Positions 8,346 to 18,518 are shown, counted from the first letter of the stretch. The stretch: DNA of 64,000 nt from Curtobacterium sp. ZW137 (GCF_003762905.1 NZ_RJKS01000001.1:868001-932000), one strand, 5' to 3'. The notes: generated by a model not told the origin, from the letters alone. Made by a program: numbers and translations.

Positions 8346-8546
8346 GTTGCTGTGTTCCTTCCGAACCGCAGAGCGCGGAGAGTTTCCACCGACTTCCGGC
8401 GCGGTGCGTGGCACTCGGGATGTGCCGACACTGTTGCGACGGCCGCCGTTCAGACGACGGACCGGGAAGCGGTGATCTGAGGGAGATCACACCTGCGAAC
8501 CGTGGAACACGTGCTGGCTGTCGTTCGTGCTGGGCACGAAGCCGCG

Positions 8547-9539
8547 CTACGGGTTTCCTCCGTGGTTCACCGGGTGCGGGTTCACTGTAGCACCACCGAG
8601 ATCGACGGCCAGCATGAGCGGCCGCCAGGTGGATTCGGCGTGTCGTTCGACGAGATCGGCTGCGGTCAGGCGCTGCGCCGGGTCGGACCCGAGCACGAGC
8701 AGGCTCGGTCCGGCGCCGGACACGACCGCGGCGAGCCCGTGCTGCCGGAGCAGGCGGATCAGCGCGTCCGTCTCCGGCATCGCGCTCGCCCGGTAGGTCT
8801 GGTGCAGCCGGTCCTCGGTCGCAGCGAGCAGGAGTTCCGGGCTCTGGATGAGCGCGGCGACGAGGAGCGCCGACCGGGACACGTTGAACGCGGCATCGGC
8901 GTGCGGGACGCTCTCGGGCTGCAGGGAGCGCGCGAGCTTCGTGGACAGGGTCGAGGTCGGCACGAAGACCACCGGCGCGACACCGCGGTGCACCAGGAGC
9001 CGCTTGTACGCGGGCCCCTCCGCCGTCATCCAGGCGATGGTGAGCCCGCCGAAGAGCGCCGGCGCGACGTTGTCCGGGTGCCCCTCCATCTCGGTGGCCA
9101 GGGTGAGGAGCGTCGAGGCGTCGAGGTCGACGATCCCCTCGAGCAGCCCACGCGCTGCCATCAGCCCGGCGACGATCGCCGCGGCGGAGGAGCCCATCCC
9201 GCGACCGTGCGGGATGGCGTTCACCGCCGTCAGCTCGAGGCCGGGCTGCTCGACTCCGGCGTGCTCCAGCCCACGGCGGACGGCACGGACGACGAGGTTC
9301 GTGTCGTCCGTCGCGACCTCACCGGCACCGACGCCCTGCACCGTGACGGTCGCGCCCGGCTCGAGGCGCACGCGGACGTCGACCTCGTCGTAGAGGGAGA
9401 GCGCGAGCCCCAGCGAGTCGAACCCCGGGCCGAGGTTCGCGGAGGTCGCCGGGACGCGCACACGGACCGCCCGTCCGGCCGGTACAGCGATGCGGGCGGT
9501 CGTGCCCGCTTCCGGTCCGGACGAGCGGTCGGGGCTCAC
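8547..9539 (-). CDS. thrB: Homoserine kinase
   Basis: GHMP-family kinase making O-phosphohomoserine from homoserine and ATP, the step before threonine synthase. The N-terminal substrate segment [24 protein letters not shown], the ATP-binding glycine-rich motif [12 protein letters not shown] near residue 113 and the C-terminal GAGPSLLVL motif are all present in 330 residues. GTG start at 9539 overlaps the thrC stop as GTGA, so it is translationally coupled to thrC. It is the last gene of hom-thrC-thrB, and rho follows after about 200 nt on the same strand. Confidence 0.95.
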   Translation of the reverse strand: MSPDRSSGPEAGTTARIAVPAGRAVRVRVPATSANLGPGFDSLGLALSLYDEVDVRVRLEPGATVTVQGVGAGEVATDDTNLVVRAVRRGLEHAGVEQPGLELTAVNAIPHGRGMGSSAAAIVAGLMAARGLLEGIVDLDASTLLTLATEMEGHPDNVAPALFGGLTIAWMTAEGPAYKRLLVHRGVAPVVFVPTSTLSTKLARSLQPESVPHADAAFNVSRSALLVAALIQSPELLLAATEDRLHQTYRASAMPETDALIRLLRQHGLAAVVSGAGPSLLVLGSDPAQRLTAADLVERHAESTWRPLMLAVDLGGATVNPHPVNHGGNP

Positions 9540-10615
9540 CGCGCGCCGGCCAGTCCGAGCACGTCGGCGACCGCGGCGGTGTCCACCGGCACGCTGGTCG
9601 GCGTGACGTCGGAGCCGTCCTCGGTGCGGAGCGCCCACTGCGGGTCCTTGAGGCCGTGGCCGGTCACCGTGATGACGACCTTCGCGCCCTTCGGGATCTC
9701 GCCGGCGTCCGCACGCTCGAGGAGCCCGGCGACACCGATCGCGGAAGCCGGTTCGACGAACACGCCGACCTCGGCCGAGAGGATGCGGTGCGCGGCGAGG
9801 ATGCCGGCGTCGGTGATCGCACCGAAGTAGCCGTCCGTCTCCTCACGCGCTTCGAGGGCGAACTTCCACGAGGCCGGGTTGCCGATGCGGATCGCCGAGG
9901 CGACGGTCTCCGGGTGCTGGACCACGGCGCCGTTCACGATCGGGGCGGAGCCTGCGGCCTGGAAGCCGAACATGCGCGGCAGCTTCGACGAGCGACCGGC
10001 GGCGACGTCCTCGCGGTAGCCGCGGGAGTACGCCGTGTAGTTGCCGGCGTTGCCGACGGGCAGGAAGTGGAAGTCCGGGGCGTCACCGAGGACGTCGACG
10101 ACCTCGAACGCGGCGGTCTTCTGGCCCTCGATGCGGTCGTTGTTGACCGAGTTGACCAGGTGCACCGGGTAGTTCGCGGCGAGGTCGCGCGCGATGTCCA
10201 GGCAGTCGTCGAAGTTGCCCTGGACCTGCAGCAGCTGGGCGTCGTGGGCGACGGCCTGGCTGAGCTTGCCCATCGCGATCTTGCCCTCCGGCACCAGGAC
10301 GGCGGCGGTGATGCCGGCGTGCGTGGCGTACGCGGCCGCCGAGGCGCTGGTGTTGCCGGTCGAGGCGCAGATCACGGCCTTCGCGCCGTGCTCGACCGCC
10401 TTCGAGATCGCCATCGTCATGCCGCGGTCCTTGAAGGAGCCCGTCGGGTTCATGCCCTCGAACTTCACCCAGACCTCGGCGCCGGTGCGCTCGGAGAGAC
10501 GCCGCGCCGGGATGAGCGGCGTGCCGCCCTCCCCCAGCGTGATGACGGGTGTCGCCTCGGTCACGTCGAGTCGGTCGGCGTACTCGCGCAGGACGCCCTG
10601 CCACTGGTGGGCCAT
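9536..10615 (-). CDS. thrC: Threonine synthase
   Basis: PLP enzyme converting O-phosphohomoserine to threonine. The PLP lysine is in [11 protein letters not shown] near residue 61, the asparagine-containing [14 protein letters not shown] loop near 85 binds cofactor or substrate, and the phosphate-binding [11 protein letters not shown] loop is near 183. Length 359 fits the short actinobacterial class. The ATG at 10615 is preceded by a purine tract (AGAGAGAGAA). It lies 59 nt after hom and overlaps thrB by 4 nt. The order hom-thrC-thrB matches other actinobacteria. Confidence 0.96.
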   Translation of the reverse strand: MAHQWQGVLREYADRLDVTEATPVITLGEGGTPLIPARRLSERTGAEVWVKFEGMNPTGSFKDRGMTMAISKAVEHGAKAVICASTGNTSASAAAYATHAGITAAVLVPEGKIAMGKLSQAVAHDAQLLQVQGNFDDCLDIARDLAANYPVHLVNSVNNDRIEGQKTAAFEVVDVLGDAPDFHFLPVGNAGNYTAYSRGYREDVAAGRSSKLPRMFGFQAAGSAPIVNGAVVQHPETVASAIRIGNPASWKFALEAREETDGYFGAITDAGILAAHRILSAEVGVFVEPASAIGVAGLLERADAGEIPKGAKVVITVTGHGLKDPQWALRTEDGSDVTPTSVPVDTAAVADVLGLAGAR

Positions 10616-10674
10616 CGGGGTTCTCTCTCTGTCGGTGCTGCAGTGCTGGTGGGGACTGGTGGATCGGGAGCGGC

Positions 10675-11982
10675 TCAGGCGCCGACGACGCGGAGCACGC
10701 TGGCGACGTCGGTGACGACGTCCTCTCCGCGGAGGGACACCACGGTGTCGGCGAGGTCCGATTCGCGGGCTTCGTGCGTGCCGATCACCAGGGTGGCGGT
10801 GCCGCCGACCCCGTGTGCGCTCGACTGCTCGACGGTCTCGACGCTGACGCCGTGCTTCGCCAGGATGCCCGCGACGGTGGACAGCACGCCGGGGGCGTCC
10901 GTCACGTGCAGGGTGATCTGGTAGCTGGTCCGGACCGTGCCGATCGGGAAGACGGGCAGGTCGGACCGGGTCGACTCGGCGATGCCGGGGCCGCCGATCA
11001 CGTGCCGGCGGGCGGCCGAGACCAGGTCGCCGAGGACCGCGGAGGCCGTCTCGACCCCGCCGGCTCCGGCGCCGTAGAACATCAGGTCGCCGGCCGCTTC
11101 GGCTTCGACGAAGACGGCGTTCTTGGCGCCGTGGACGCTGGCGAGCGGGTGCGACTCCGGGACGAGGGCCGGGTAGACGCGGGCGCTCACGCCTTCGCGC
11201 CCGTTCTCGTCGGTGAGGCGCTCGCACGTCGCGAGGATCTTCACGACGTAGCCGGCCTTCCGCGCCGCGCGGACCTGCTCGATGGTGACCGAGGTGATGC
11301 CCTCACGGTGCACGGCGGCGAGCGGCACCGAGGTGTGGAACGCGATCGAGGCCAGGATCGCCGCCTTCTGCGCGGCGTCGTAGCCCTCGATGTCGGCGGT
11401 CGGGTCGGCCTCGGCGTACCCGAGCTCCGTCGCGGTGGCGAGGGCGTCGTCGAACGTGGCGCCTTCGCGGTCCATCAGGTCGAGGATGAAGTTCGTGGTG
11501 CCGTTGACGATGCCCATGATCCGCACGATGCGGTCACCGGCGAGGGAGTCGTGCAGCGGCCGGATGATCGGGATCGCCCCGGCGACGGCTGCCTCGTAGT
11601 AGAGCTGCGCGCCGACCTGCTCCGCCGCGGCGAAGAGCTCGGGGCCGTGCGTGGCGAGGAGTGCCTTGTTGCCGGTGACGACGTCGGCGCCGGACTGCAG
11701 GGCCTGGAGCACGAGGGTGCGCGCCGGCTCGATGCCGCCGATGAGCTCGACGACGATGTCCGCGCCGAGGATCAGCGACGCAGCGTCCGTCGTGAACAGC
11801 TCGCGCGGCAGGTCGACGTCCCGCTCGGCGTCGACGTCACGGACGGCGATCCCCACGAGTTCGAGGCCGGCGCCGGCACGCGAGGCCAGCTCGTCACCGT
11901 GTTCGAGCAGGAGTCGCGCGACCTGCGAGCCGACCGAGCCGGCTCCGAGCAGCGCGACGCGGACGTTGCGGTATTCGATCAT
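10675..11982 (-). CDS. hom: Homoserine dehydrogenase with C-terminal ACT domain
   Basis: Reduces aspartate semialdehyde to homoserine, the branch point of threonine and methionine synthesis. NAD(P)-binding [17 protein letters not shown] is at residues 9-25. The catalytic domain contains [14 protein letters not shown] and the conserved lysine in HGAKNAVF near 290. A C-terminal ACT domain (from about residue 340, [16 protein letters not shown]) should give threonine feedback control. The ATG at 11982 gives the usual [11 protein letters not shown] start, with GGAG 11 nt upstream. An in-frame GTG at 12015 overlapping the lysA stop is an alternative, adding 11 residues. Directly downstream of lysA. 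Confidence 0.95.
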   Translation of the reverse strand: MIEYRNVRVALLGAGSVGSQVARLLLEHGDELASRAGAGLELVGIAVRDVDAERDVDLPRELFTTDAASLILGADIVVELIGGIEPARTLVLQALQSGADVVTGNKALLATHGPELFAAAEQVGAQLYYEAAVAGAIPIIRPLHDSLAGDRIVRIMGIVNGTTNFILDLMDREGATFDDALATATELGYAEADPTADIEGYDAAQKAAILASIAFHTSVPLAAVHREGITSVTIEQVRAARKAGYVVKILATCERLTDENGREGVSARVYPALVPESHPLASVHGAKNAVFVEAEAAGDLMFYGAGAGGVETASAVLGDLVSAARRHVIGGPGIAESTRSDLPVFPIGTVRTSYQITLHVTDAPGVLSTVAGILAKHGVSVETVEQSSAHGVGGTATLVIGTHEARESDLADTVVSLRGEDVVTDVASVLRVVGA

Positions 11983-12011
11983 GTGGTGCGTGTCTCCGGG
12001 ATCTCGGGGGC

Positions 12012-13451
12012 TCACCGCGCGGCACCGGCAGCGGCCACGGGCGACACCCCGGTGTCGCGGGCGAGGAGGTCGTCGACCGTCTCACCACGGACGAGGATAC
12101 GTGCTCGGCCGTCGGCGACCGCGACGACCGGCGGACGACCGACGTGGTTGTAGTTGCTCGCGAGGCTCCAGCAGTAGGCACCGGTCGCCGCGACGGCCAG
12201 GAGGTCCCCGCGGTGCACGTCCCCGGGCAGGTACTCGTCGTGGACGACGATGTCGCCGCTCTCGCAGTGCTTCCCGACGACCCGGCTCAGGACCGCCGGT
12301 GCGTCCGAGGTCCGGGCGAGCCGTGCCGTGTACTCGGCGCCGTACAGCGCCGGGCGGGCGTTGTCGCTCATCCCGCCGTCGACCGAGACGTACGTGCGGG
12401 TGGCGCTGCCGCCGTCGGCAGCGCCGTCGGTGTCCGTCGTCTCGAGCGTGACGGGCTTGATCGTGCCGACCCGGTAGAGCGTGATGCCGGCCGGCCCGAC
12501 GATGTACCGCCCGGGCTCCACCGCGACGTCCGGCACCGGGATGCCGCGCTCGGCGCAGGCGTCGGCGACGATGGTCGCGAGGGCGTCGGCGACGTCTTCG
12601 GGTTCGAACGCGGAGTCGGCTTCGGTGTAGTCGATGCCCCAGCCACCGCCGAGGTTGAGTTCCGGCACCGGCCCGGACTGCACGAGCGTGGCGTGCACGT
12701 CCATCAGGCGACGCGCGGCTTCACGGAACCCGGACTCGTCGAAGATCTGCGAACCGATGTGCGAGTGCAGCCCGACGAAGGCGAGCGACGGCCGGGACCG
12801 GATGGTCTCCGCAGCGTCCACCGCTTCCGTCAGGGGGATGCCGAACTTCTGGTCTTCGCGCGCGGTCGCCAGGTACTCGTGCGTCGAGGCGTGCACCCCG
12901 CTGTTGATCCGGATGCGGACGCGCTGCACGACACCGGCCGCCGCTGCGGCGTCGGCGACACGGTCGATCTCTTCGTGGGAGTCGAGGACGATCGTGCCGA
13001 CCCCGACCTGCACCGCGCGGGCGATCTCGGCGTCGGACTTGTCGTTGCCGTGGAACCCGAGCCGGCCGGGGTCGACGCCGCCGGCCAGGGCGACCGCGAG
13101 TTCACCGCCGGTGCAGACGTCGACACGGAGGTCCGCTTCGGCCATCCACGCCGCGACCTGGGTGGTGAGGAACGCCTTGCCGGCGTAGTAGACGTGGGCG
13201 TGCGCGCCGATGCGGCCGAACGCTTCGCTGAAGGCGTTGCGCACGCGGACGGCGCGGGACTGCACGTCCCGCTCGTCGACCACGTACAGCGGCGTGCCGA
13301 ACTGCGCGACGAGGTCGGATGCGGCGACACCGCCGATCGCGAGCGAGCCGTCGTCGGTGCGCGTCGCGGAGGCGGGCCAGATCCGCGCGGTCAGCGCGGA
13401 GGCGTCCGTCGGGAACCGCAGCCGCGGCGGGGCAAGTGGGTTCTCGCTCAC
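12012..13451 (-). CDS. lysA: Diaminopimelate decarboxylase
   Basis: Fold-type III PLP enzyme that decarboxylates meso-diaminopimelate to lysine. The PLP lysine is in YYAGKAFLT near residue 90. GLHSHIGSQ near 210, the phosphate-binding LNLGGGWGIDY near 255, EPGRYIVG near 310 and the dimer-interface CESGDIV are all typical. Length 479. GTG at 13451 gives VSENPLAPPRLRFP, and TAGGAT lies 8 nt upstream, a -10 box suited to a leaderless message. Lysine made here could also feed the Pls-type synthetase at 18563 if that enzyme uses lysine; this link is speculative. Confidence 0.96.
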   Translation of the reverse strand: MSENPLAPPRLRFPTDASALTARIWPASATRTDDGSLAIGGVAASDLVAQFGTPLYVVDERDVQSRAVRVRNAFSEAFGRIGAHAHVYYAGKAFLTTQVAAWMAEADLRVDVCTGGELAVALAGGVDPGRLGFHGNDKSDAEIARAVQVGVGTIVLDSHEEIDRVADAAAAAGVVQRVRIRINSGVHASTHEYLATAREDQKFGIPLTEAVDAAETIRSRPSLAFVGLHSHIGSQIFDESGFREAARRLMDVHATLVQSGPVPELNLGGGWGIDYTEADSAFEPEDVADALATIVADACAERGIPVPDVAVEPGRYIVGPAGITLYRVGTIKPVTLETTDTDGAADGGSATRTYVSVDGGMSDNARPALYGAEYTARLARTSDAPAVLSRVVGKHCESGDIVVHDEYLPGDVHRGDLLAVAATGAYCWSLASNYNHVGRPPVVAVADGRARILVRGETVDDLLARDTGVSPVAAAGAAR

Positions 13452-13459
13452 GGGACCCG

Positions 13460-13465
13460 ATCCTA
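13460..13465 (-). promoter_or_regulatory. -10 element of lysA (leaderless type)
   Basis: TAGGAT on the minus strand, ending 8 nt before the GTG start of lysA. Matches TANNNT at the spacing expected if transcription starts on the start codon. Confidence 0.5.
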
Positions 13466-13514
13466 CCGAGCCGGGCCCGGCCTCCCGTCCGGTGTTACGC
13501 ACGCTGTGGAGAAG

Positions 13515-14276
13515 TCAGCACGTGCCGACGGTCTGCAGACCGTCCTCGCTGAGGGGCAGCTCGTCGGCGGTGATCCGCACGGTCGCCTTCGCGGCGGTGA
13601 CGTCGAGCGATCGCACGCGGAGCGCCTCGGGCAGGAACTGCGCGGTGCACACCTGCACCGGGGTGTTCGTGACGCCGGGGATGTCGTCGACCTTGAGGTC
13701 CAGCGCCGAGTTCGTGATGCGCACGGTCTTCGGGGTGATCGTGATGCCCTTGCCCGCGGACTGCGCGGCGACGGTGCCACGGGCCTGGTACGAGATGTCG
13801 TAGCCGAGCACGGCCGTCGTCCCGGAGAGCTGCACGCCACCGTCCACGAGCGACAGGCGGTCGAACAGCGGGCTGTACTTCGCGAGGTCCTTCACGCTCG
13901 ACGCCGCCAGGGTCACCGTGCCGTCCACGTCGTGCACGTTCCCCTTGCCGTCGATCGGGACGTCGTGCGCGGTGACGTCGGCGGCGAGCGGGATGCCGTC
14001 CACCGTCAGCTTCGTCGACGAGATCGCCACGTCGTCGAGGGTGCCGCTGATGAGCTGCGGGATGATCACGCCCTCGGCGTGGGCGTCCACGGTGCCGGTC
14101 GTGCCGTCGGGCAGCGACTGCTCGACCTGCTGCGCGATCATCCGGTCGACGACGCCGCGGAGCACGAACTCGGCGATGACGACGAGCACGGCGAGCAGCA
14201 CCACGATGCCGATGACGACGATCGCTGCGGTGCGGCCGCGGCGGCGCTTGCGTGGGGCGGCGGGTGCGGTGGACAT
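13515..14276 (-). CDS. LmeA-like (DUF2993) envelope protein
   Basis: A 253-residue protein with a basic N-terminus (RKRRRGR), one membrane-spanning or uncleaved signal segment at about residues 17-40 and an extracytoplasmic domain of the DUF2993 type. Known relatives include mycobacterial LmeA, a phosphatidylinositol-binding envelope protein involved in mannan maturation; function here is inferred from family only. The end contains VCTAQFLPEALRV and a C-terminal Cys. ATG at 14276 with AAGGTGG about 5 nt upstream. Sits between argS and lysA, which are adjacent in mycobacteria. Confidence 0.75.
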   Translation of the reverse strand: MSTAPAAPRKRRRGRTAAIVVIGIVVLLAVLVVIAEFVLRGVVDRMIAQQVEQSLPDGTTGTVDAHAEGVIIPQLISGTLDDVAISSTKLTVDGIPLAADVTAHDVPIDGKGNVHDVDGTVTLAASSVKDLAKYSPLFDRLSLVDGGVQLSGTTAVLGYDISYQARGTVAAQSAGKGITITPKTVRITNSALDLKVDDIPGVTNTPVQVCTAQFLPEALRVRSLDVTAAKATVRITADELPLSEDGLQTVGTC

Positions 14277-14595
14277 GCGTCCCACCTTGCCAGCGTCCCC
14301 CGGGATGCGGCCTGGAGGCGCGGTGCGGGCCCGGCGCGGCGGGCGCGGCGGGTGCCGCGGTGCGGGCGGGGCGGTGCCGGCGCCGCGGTGCGGGCGCGGT
14401 GCGGCGGGCCGCGGTGCGCCCGCCGCGGTGCGGGCCGGCGCCGCACAACCAAAACCACTCCGCACCACGGACTTCCGTGGTGCGGAGTGGTTTCGGTTAC
14501 GCGAAGCTCGGCCGCCGGCGCGGCCGGCTCGGCCGGCGGCGCGGCCGGCGCGGCCCCGGCGCGGGCGGCGCGGCACGCGCGACCGGCGCGCGGCG
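14277..14595. other. non-coding GC-rich spacer between argS and the LmeA-like gene
   Basis: About 320 bp with no credible gene. It is built of short degenerate GC repeats (variants of GCGGTGCGGGC, then CGGCCGGCGCGGC) around one strong hairpin at 14447-14498. It holds a half-copy (CTGGAGGCGCGG) of the hairpin family seen at 17064 and 54304. Confidence 0.7.
14447..14498 (-). terminator. perfect 19-bp hairpin downstream of argS
   Basis: Arms AAACCACTCCGCACCACGG and its exact complement pair over 19 bp around a 4-nt loop (14471-14474), and a further 4 bp pair beyond one mismatch. It lies 98 nt after the argS stop on the same strand, so it can terminate argS. There is no U tract; Rho or stem strength alone may act. 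Confidence 0.55.
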
Positions 14596-16260
14596 CTACA
14601 TGCGCTCGGGCGCGCTCACCCCGAGCAGCCCGAGGCCGTTCCGCACGACCTGGCCGGTGGCGTCGTTCAGCCACAGGCGCGTGCGGTGCAGGTCGGTCAC
14701 GGTCTCGTCGCCGAGCGGGGTCACCCGGCAGGCGTCGTACCAGCGGTGGTACAGGCCCGCGAGCTGCTCGATGTAGCGCGCGATGCGGTGCGGCTCGCGG
14801 AGTTCGGCGGCCTGCCGGACTACGCGCGGGTACTCCGCCAGGGCCCCGAGCAGCGCGCCCTCGGTGTCGTGGGTGAGCAGCGACGCGTCGAACGCCGAGC
14901 GGTCCACACCCGAGGCCGCGGCGTTCCGCGCGACCGACTGCGTGCGGGCGTGGGCGTACTGGACGTAGAACACCGGGTTGTCGTTGGTGCGCTTGGTCAG
15001 CAGGTCGAGGTCGATGTCGATCGCGGTGTCGCTGGCGAACCGGACGAGCGAGTAGCGGCCCGCGTCGACACCCACGGCGTCGACGAGGTCCTCCATCGTG
15101 ACGATCGTGCCCGCACGCTTCGACATGCGCATCGGCTCGCCGTCCTTGAGCAGGTTGACCATCTGGCCGATCAGGATCTCGAGGTTCTTGCCCGGCTCGT
15201 CCCCGAACGCGGCGCACATCGCCATCATCCGGCCGACGTAGCCGTGGTGGTCGGCACCGAGCATGATCAGGTTCCGCTCGAACCCGCGCTCGCGCTTGTC
15301 GAGGTAGTACGCCAGGTCGCCGGCGATGTACGCGGGCTCCCCGTCGGACTTGATGACGACGCGGTCCCGGTCGTCACCGAACTCGGTCGTGCGGAGCCAC
15401 TGCGCACCCTCGGCCTCGTACATGTGCCCGTTGGCGCGGAGCCGCTCGATGGCGCGCTCGACGGCCTTCGACTCGTGCAGCGCGTTCTCGTGGAAGTAGA
15501 CGTCGAAGTCGACGCCGAACTCGTGCAGCGACTGCTTGATGTCGGCGAACATGAAGTCGACGCCCTCGCGCCGGAACAGCTCCTGCGCCTCGTCGCGGGG
15601 CAGGTCGCGCACGTCCCCGTCGAAGGTCGACAGCACCCGGGCCGCGATCTCGGCGATGTACGCGCCGCCGTAGCCGTCCTCCGGCGTGGGCTCCCCCAGC
15701 GCGGAGGCGACGAGCGACCGGGCGAACCGGTCGATCTGGCTGCCGTGGTCGTTGAAGTAGTACTCCCGCGTGACGAGGCCACCCTGCGCCTGGAACACGC
15801 GGGCGAGGCTGTCGCCCACCGCGGCCCAGCGGACGCCGCCCATGTGGATCGGGCCGGTCGGGTTCGCGGACACGAACTCGAGGTCGATGCGCACGCCGTC
15901 GTAGAGGTCGCCGTGCCCGAAGGTCTCGCCGTTCTCCACGATGGTGCGGGCGATCTCGCCGGCAGCAGCCGCCTCGAGCGTGATGTTGATGAAGCCGGGG
16001 CCGGCGACGTCGACGGTGTCCACGCCGTCGAGCTCGGTCAGCTCGCCGGCGATCTCCGTCGCGAGTTCGCGTGGGTTGGTCCCGAGGCGCTTCGCGAGCT
16101 GCATGGCGGCGTTCGAGGCCCAGTCCCCGTGTGCCCGGTTCTTCGGGCGTTCGAGGGCGACGTGCGACTCCTCGACGGTCACGGTGTCGGACGCGCCTCG
16201 GCGCTCGACGATCCCGGTCAGGATCGACAGGTACGCGGCGGAGAGTTCGGCAGGAGTCAC
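14596..16260 (-). CDS. argS: Arginyl-tRNA synthetase
   Basis: Class I synthetase charging tRNA-Arg. 554 residues. The N-terminal tRNA D-loop recognition domain covers about residues 1-95. The HIGH-type signature is [15 protein letters not shown] near 138 (HMGG variant), the KMSKS-like loop is MRMSKRAGT near 380, and the C-terminal anticodon domain ends the protein. The conserved ADHHGYVGR segment is near 340. GTG start at 16260 is supported by TAGACT 8 nt upstream; a longer N-terminus would run into the 21-bp repeats. A tRNA-Arg(CCG) gene lies about 1 kb away on the other strand. Confidence 0.97.
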   Translation of the reverse strand: MTPAELSAAYLSILTGIVERRGASDTVTVEESHVALERPKNRAHGDWASNAAMQLAKRLGTNPRELATEIAGELTELDGVDTVDVAGPGFINITLEAAAAGEIARTIVENGETFGHGDLYDGVRIDLEFVSANPTGPIHMGGVRWAAVGDSLARVFQAQGGLVTREYYFNDHGSQIDRFARSLVASALGEPTPEDGYGGAYIAEIAARVLSTFDGDVRDLPRDEAQELFRREGVDFMFADIKQSLHEFGVDFDVYFHENALHESKAVERAIERLRANGHMYEAEGAQWLRTTEFGDDRDRVVIKSDGEPAYIAGDLAYYLDKRERGFERNLIMLGADHHGYVGRMMAMCAAFGDEPGKNLEILIGQMVNLLKDGEPMRMSKRAGTIVTMEDLVDAVGVDAGRYSLVRFASDTAIDIDLDLLTKRTNDNPVFYVQYAHARTQSVARNAAASGVDRSAFDASLLTHDTEGALLGALAEYPRVVRQAAELREPHRIARYIEQLAGLYHRWYDACRVTPLGDETVTDLHRTRLWLNDATGQVVRNGLGLLGVSAPERM

Positions 16261-16268
16261 GGCGGACG

Positions 16269-16274
16269 AGTCTA
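16269..16274 (-). promoter_or_regulatory. -10 element of argS (leaderless type)
   Basis: TAGACT on the minus strand, 8 nt before the argS GTG. Near-consensus -10 hexamer with no room for a ribosome-binding site. Confidence 0.55.
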
Positions 16275-16290
16275 CCGGGCGTGGCGCCGA

Positions 16291-16340
16291 CACCCGTTGC
16301 ACACGCGACGGCACCCGTTGCACACGCGACGGCACCCTTC
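16291..16340. repeat. 21-bp tandem repeat in the argS/lipoprotein divergent region
   Basis: Two exact copies of a 21-bp unit starting CACCCGTTGCACACGCGACG (16291-16311 and 16312-16332) and the start of a third. They lie just upstream of the argS -10, so they may be binding sites or simple slippage repeats. Confidence 0.6.
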
Positions 16341-16372
16341 GCTCACACGGACGCATGCAGCATCATGGCCGC

Positions 16373-17029
16373 ATGACCTCCCGACGATCGGTCCGGGCGA
16401 TCAGCGTCGCCGCGCTCGCCGTCCCCGCCGCCCTCGTGCTCGCCGCCTGCTCCGGTGGCGACGCCGACGGCACCGCCACACGCTCCGCCGGCGCGACGCC
16501 GAGCGCCTCCGCCACCGCGGCGCCGATCGGCAAGCGCGTCACCCAGACGTGCGCAGAACTCCTCCCCGACACCGCCTTCGCCGTCTACGGCCAGCAGTTC
16601 GAACTCGACGCCTCGGCCGAGCCCGCGAAGGGCTCCGCCGCCGCCCGGATCGCCCAGCAGCGCGGCCGGGTCTGCGTCTTCGACGAGGTCGCCGACAGCT
16701 CTGTCACGATCACCGTCGCGGTCGCCGACCTGCCTGAGAAGTCACTTACGAACCTCAAGGACGCCCTGTACGAGCGGGGTGGTTCGGTGCCGACCTACAC
16801 GGTGGAGGGCTACTTCTCCCTCACCGACGACGTCGGCCGCGCCGATGCCTTCGCGGACCCGTACTGGATCACGACCTCCTCCACCCTGTTCACCGAACCC
16901 GGCTCGGCACAGCCGGTCGTCGACGCGGTGCGGCAGGTGCTCGCGCCGAACGCGTCCGCGACACCGGGGGCGTCCGTCTCGCCGTCCGCGACGCCCACGC
17001 CGACCCCCACCGCGACTCCGGCCGGCTGA
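16373..17029 (+). CDS. Putative secreted lipoprotein
   Basis: A 218-residue protein with a type II signal peptide. The basic N-terminus TSRRSVRA is followed by a hydrophobic core and the lipobox LAAC, so Cys at about residue 27 would be lipidated and the protein anchored outside the membrane. A Thr/Ser/Ala linker follows, then a globular domain with three cysteines including the lipidated one (TCAEL, RVCVFDE), then a Ser/Thr/Pro-rich tail. No confident family; it resembles small DUF3558-like lipoproteins only in layout. ATG at 16373 has CATCAT 6 nt upstream. Followed by a strong hairpin and tRNA-Arg. Confidence 0.75.
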   Translation: MTSRRSVRAISVAALAVPAALVLAACSGGDADGTATRSAGATPSASATAAPIGKRVTQTCAELLPDTAFAVYGQQFELDASAEPAKGSAAARIAQQRGRVCVFDEVADSSVTITVAVADLPEKSLTNLKDALYERGGSVPTYTVEGYFSLTDDVGRADAFADPYWITTSSTLFTEPGSAQPVVDAVRQVLAPNASATPGASVSPSATPTPTPTATPAG

Positions 17030-17063
17030 CGCGAGCGACACCGTGCAGCGTCACCGCCCACCC

Positions 17064-17103
17064 GACGGGAGGCGCGGTGCGGGCCCGCACCGCGCCTCCA
17101 GTC
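17064..17103 (+). terminator. perfect 32-bp palindrome after the lipoprotein gene
   Basis: GGAGGCGCGGTGCGGG at 17068-17083 is followed directly by its exact complement to 17099, with three further pairs outside one mismatch. It is 35 nt past the stop and belongs to the GGAGGC...GCCTCC hairpin family also seen at 38865 and 54304. Likely terminator. Confidence 0.6.
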
Positions 17104-17187
17104 CGACCGTGACCGGACCACGGCCCCACGAGGGAACCGGTGGTCCTGGGGGGCGGCTGGGACCTGCTACGGTTGTTCCCACCCCGG

Positions 17188-17259
17188 GCCCCCATAGCTC
17201 AGGGGATAGAGCACTGCCCTCCGGAGGCAGGGGCGGAGGTTCGAATCCTCCTGGGGGCA
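17188..17259 (+). tRNA. tRNA-Arg, anticodon CCG (decodes CGG)
   Basis: Full cloverleaf: acceptor stem GCCCCCA/TGGGGGC, D stem GCTC/GAGC, anticodon stem CTGCC/GGCAG around loop CTCCGGA (anticodon CCG at 17221-17223), variable loop of 4 nt, and T stem GGAGG/CCTCC with loop TTCGAAT. Discriminator base A; CCA is not encoded. 72 nt. It follows the lipoprotein terminator, and no inserted element was found at its 3' end. Confidence 0.97.
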
Positions 17260-17340
17260 CTGTCACATTTCCGCGGAAGCTGTGGTCTTCGCTTCGCTCA
17301 GTCCGCAGCCCGCGATGTCGCGGCAGGCCGCGACTGATCC

Positions 17341-17463
17341 CCCGTGGTTCGTTCCGACAAGCGCGCTGCGGCCCGTGGTTCGTTCCGACAGGCGCGCGGC
17401 GGGTCCGTGTTCGTTCCGACAAGCGCGCTGCGGTCCGTGGTTCGTTCCGGCAGGTGCGGCGGG
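17341..17463. repeat. four ~31-bp tandem repeats between tRNA-Arg and the Gfo/Idh gene
   Basis: Units start at 17341, 17372, 17404 and 17434. Each contains a GTTCGTTCC(G)ACA-type core and a GCGC-rich tail, with about 80-90 percent identity. They end 20 nt before the ATG at 17484. The core word TTCCGACA also opens the 71-bp repeats at 38595. Confidence 0.65.
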
Positions 17464-17483
17464 TCCGTCGGTAGGTTCGGGGG

Positions 17484-18518
17484 ATGACGATGACGTTTCC
17501 GCTGCCGACCACCGTTCCGCTCCGCGGGGGCACCACGCTCGGGTGGGGCGTGATCGGCCCCGGCGAGATCGCGAACGACTTCACCGCCACGCTGCACGCC
17601 AACTCCGGCCAGCGCGTCGTCGCCGTCGGCTCCCGCTCCCCCGAGCGCGCCGCCGCCTTCGCCGCACGCCACGGCGTCCCCACCGCGCACGACTCGTACG
17701 AGGCCCTCGTCGCGGACCCCACCGTCGACGTCGTCTACGTCGCCTCGCCGCACCCGCAGCACCTCGAGCACGCGCTCCTCGCGATCGCCGCCGGCAAGCA
17801 CGTGCTCGTCGAGAAGCCGATGACCACCTCCGAGGCCGACACGCGACGCCTCGCGAGCGCCGCGCGCGACGCCGGCGTGTTCGCGATGGAGGCGATGTGG
17901 ACCCGGTACCTCCCGGGGACCACCGTGATCGCGCAGCTCCTCGCCGACGGGGAGCTCGGCGACGTGCGTCTGGCGATGGTCGACGTCGGCTGGCCGCACG
18001 AGCCGGACCCGAACGACCGCATGTTCGACCGGGCGCAGGGCGGCGGTGCCCTGCTCGATGCGGGTGTCTACGCGCACTGGTTCGCACGGTTCGCCACCGG
18101 CGCCCCGGTGACCAGCAGCACGACGGGCGTGGTCTCGGACGGTGGGGTGGACCTCCAGTCCGTCACCGTGTCGACGGCCACCGGCGGCGCGCAGTCCGTG
18201 GCGACCACGTCGATGACCGCGTGGACGCCGGGCCTGGCGACGATCGCCGGCAGCCGGGCGACGGTGCGGTACACGGACCACTTCGTGTTCCCGGCCTCGT
18301 TCGCGCTGCACCACGGGGCGGACGCGGACCGCTGGTCGGAGCCGAGCGGGCTGCGTGGACGGCAGGGACTCGTGTGGCAGGCGGTCGCGCTCGCGGACTA
18401 CGTCGCCGAGGGACGGACGGAGTCGCCGCTGCACGGACTGGACGAGTCGATCGGCCTCGCGGCGTCGCTGGACGCGGCGCGGGCTGCTGTTTCCGAACAG
18501 GACACCTCGGCCCCCTAG
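17484..18518 (+). CDS. Gfo/Idh/MocA-family oxidoreductase
   Basis: NAD(P)-dependent sugar or inositol dehydrogenase type, 344 residues. Rossmann motif GWGVIGPGEIAND begins near residue 20, the conserved EKPMTT lysine motif is near 111, and the C-terminal alpha/beta substrate domain contains GGGALLDAGVYAHW near 183 with the usual DxxxY/H arrangement. Substrate unknown. ATG at 17484 and a second in-frame ATG six bases later share a GGGGG just upstream. It precedes the Pls-type synthetase by 44 nt on the same strand, so co-transcription is possible, but nothing in the family ties it to peptide synthesis. Confidence 0.85.
   Translation: MTMTFPLPTTVPLRGGTTLGWGVIGPGEIANDFTATLHANSGQRVVAVGSRSPERAAAFAARHGVPTAHDSYEALVADPTVDVVYVASPHPQHLEHALLAIAAGKHVLVEKPMTTSEADTRRLASAARDAGVFAMEAMWTRYLPGTTVIAQLLADGELGDVRLAMVDVGWPHEPDPNDRMFDRAQGGGALLDAGVYAHWFARFATGAPVTSSTTGVVSDGGVDLQSVTVSTATGGAQSVATTSMTAWTPGLATIAGSRATVRYTDHFVFPASFALHHGADADRWSEPSGLRGRQGLVWQAVALADYVAEGRTESPLHGLDESIGLAASLDAARAAVSEQDTSAP

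Noticed and set aside
4431..8480. Open frame of 1349 codons antisense to prfA and rho
   Set aside because: It mirrors high-GC third-position bias of the real genes. The translated sequence is low complexity with no domain, and prfA and rho are unmistakable on the other strand.
12012..12015. GTG at 12015 as the hom start (GTGA overlap with lysA)
   Set aside because: Possible, but the ATG at 11982 gives the usual family N-terminus and has a GGAG upstream; kept as an alternative.
17188..17463. Integrative element at tRNA-Arg
   Set aside because: No integrase, no direct repeat of the tRNA 3' end was seen, and the following genes look chromosomal.
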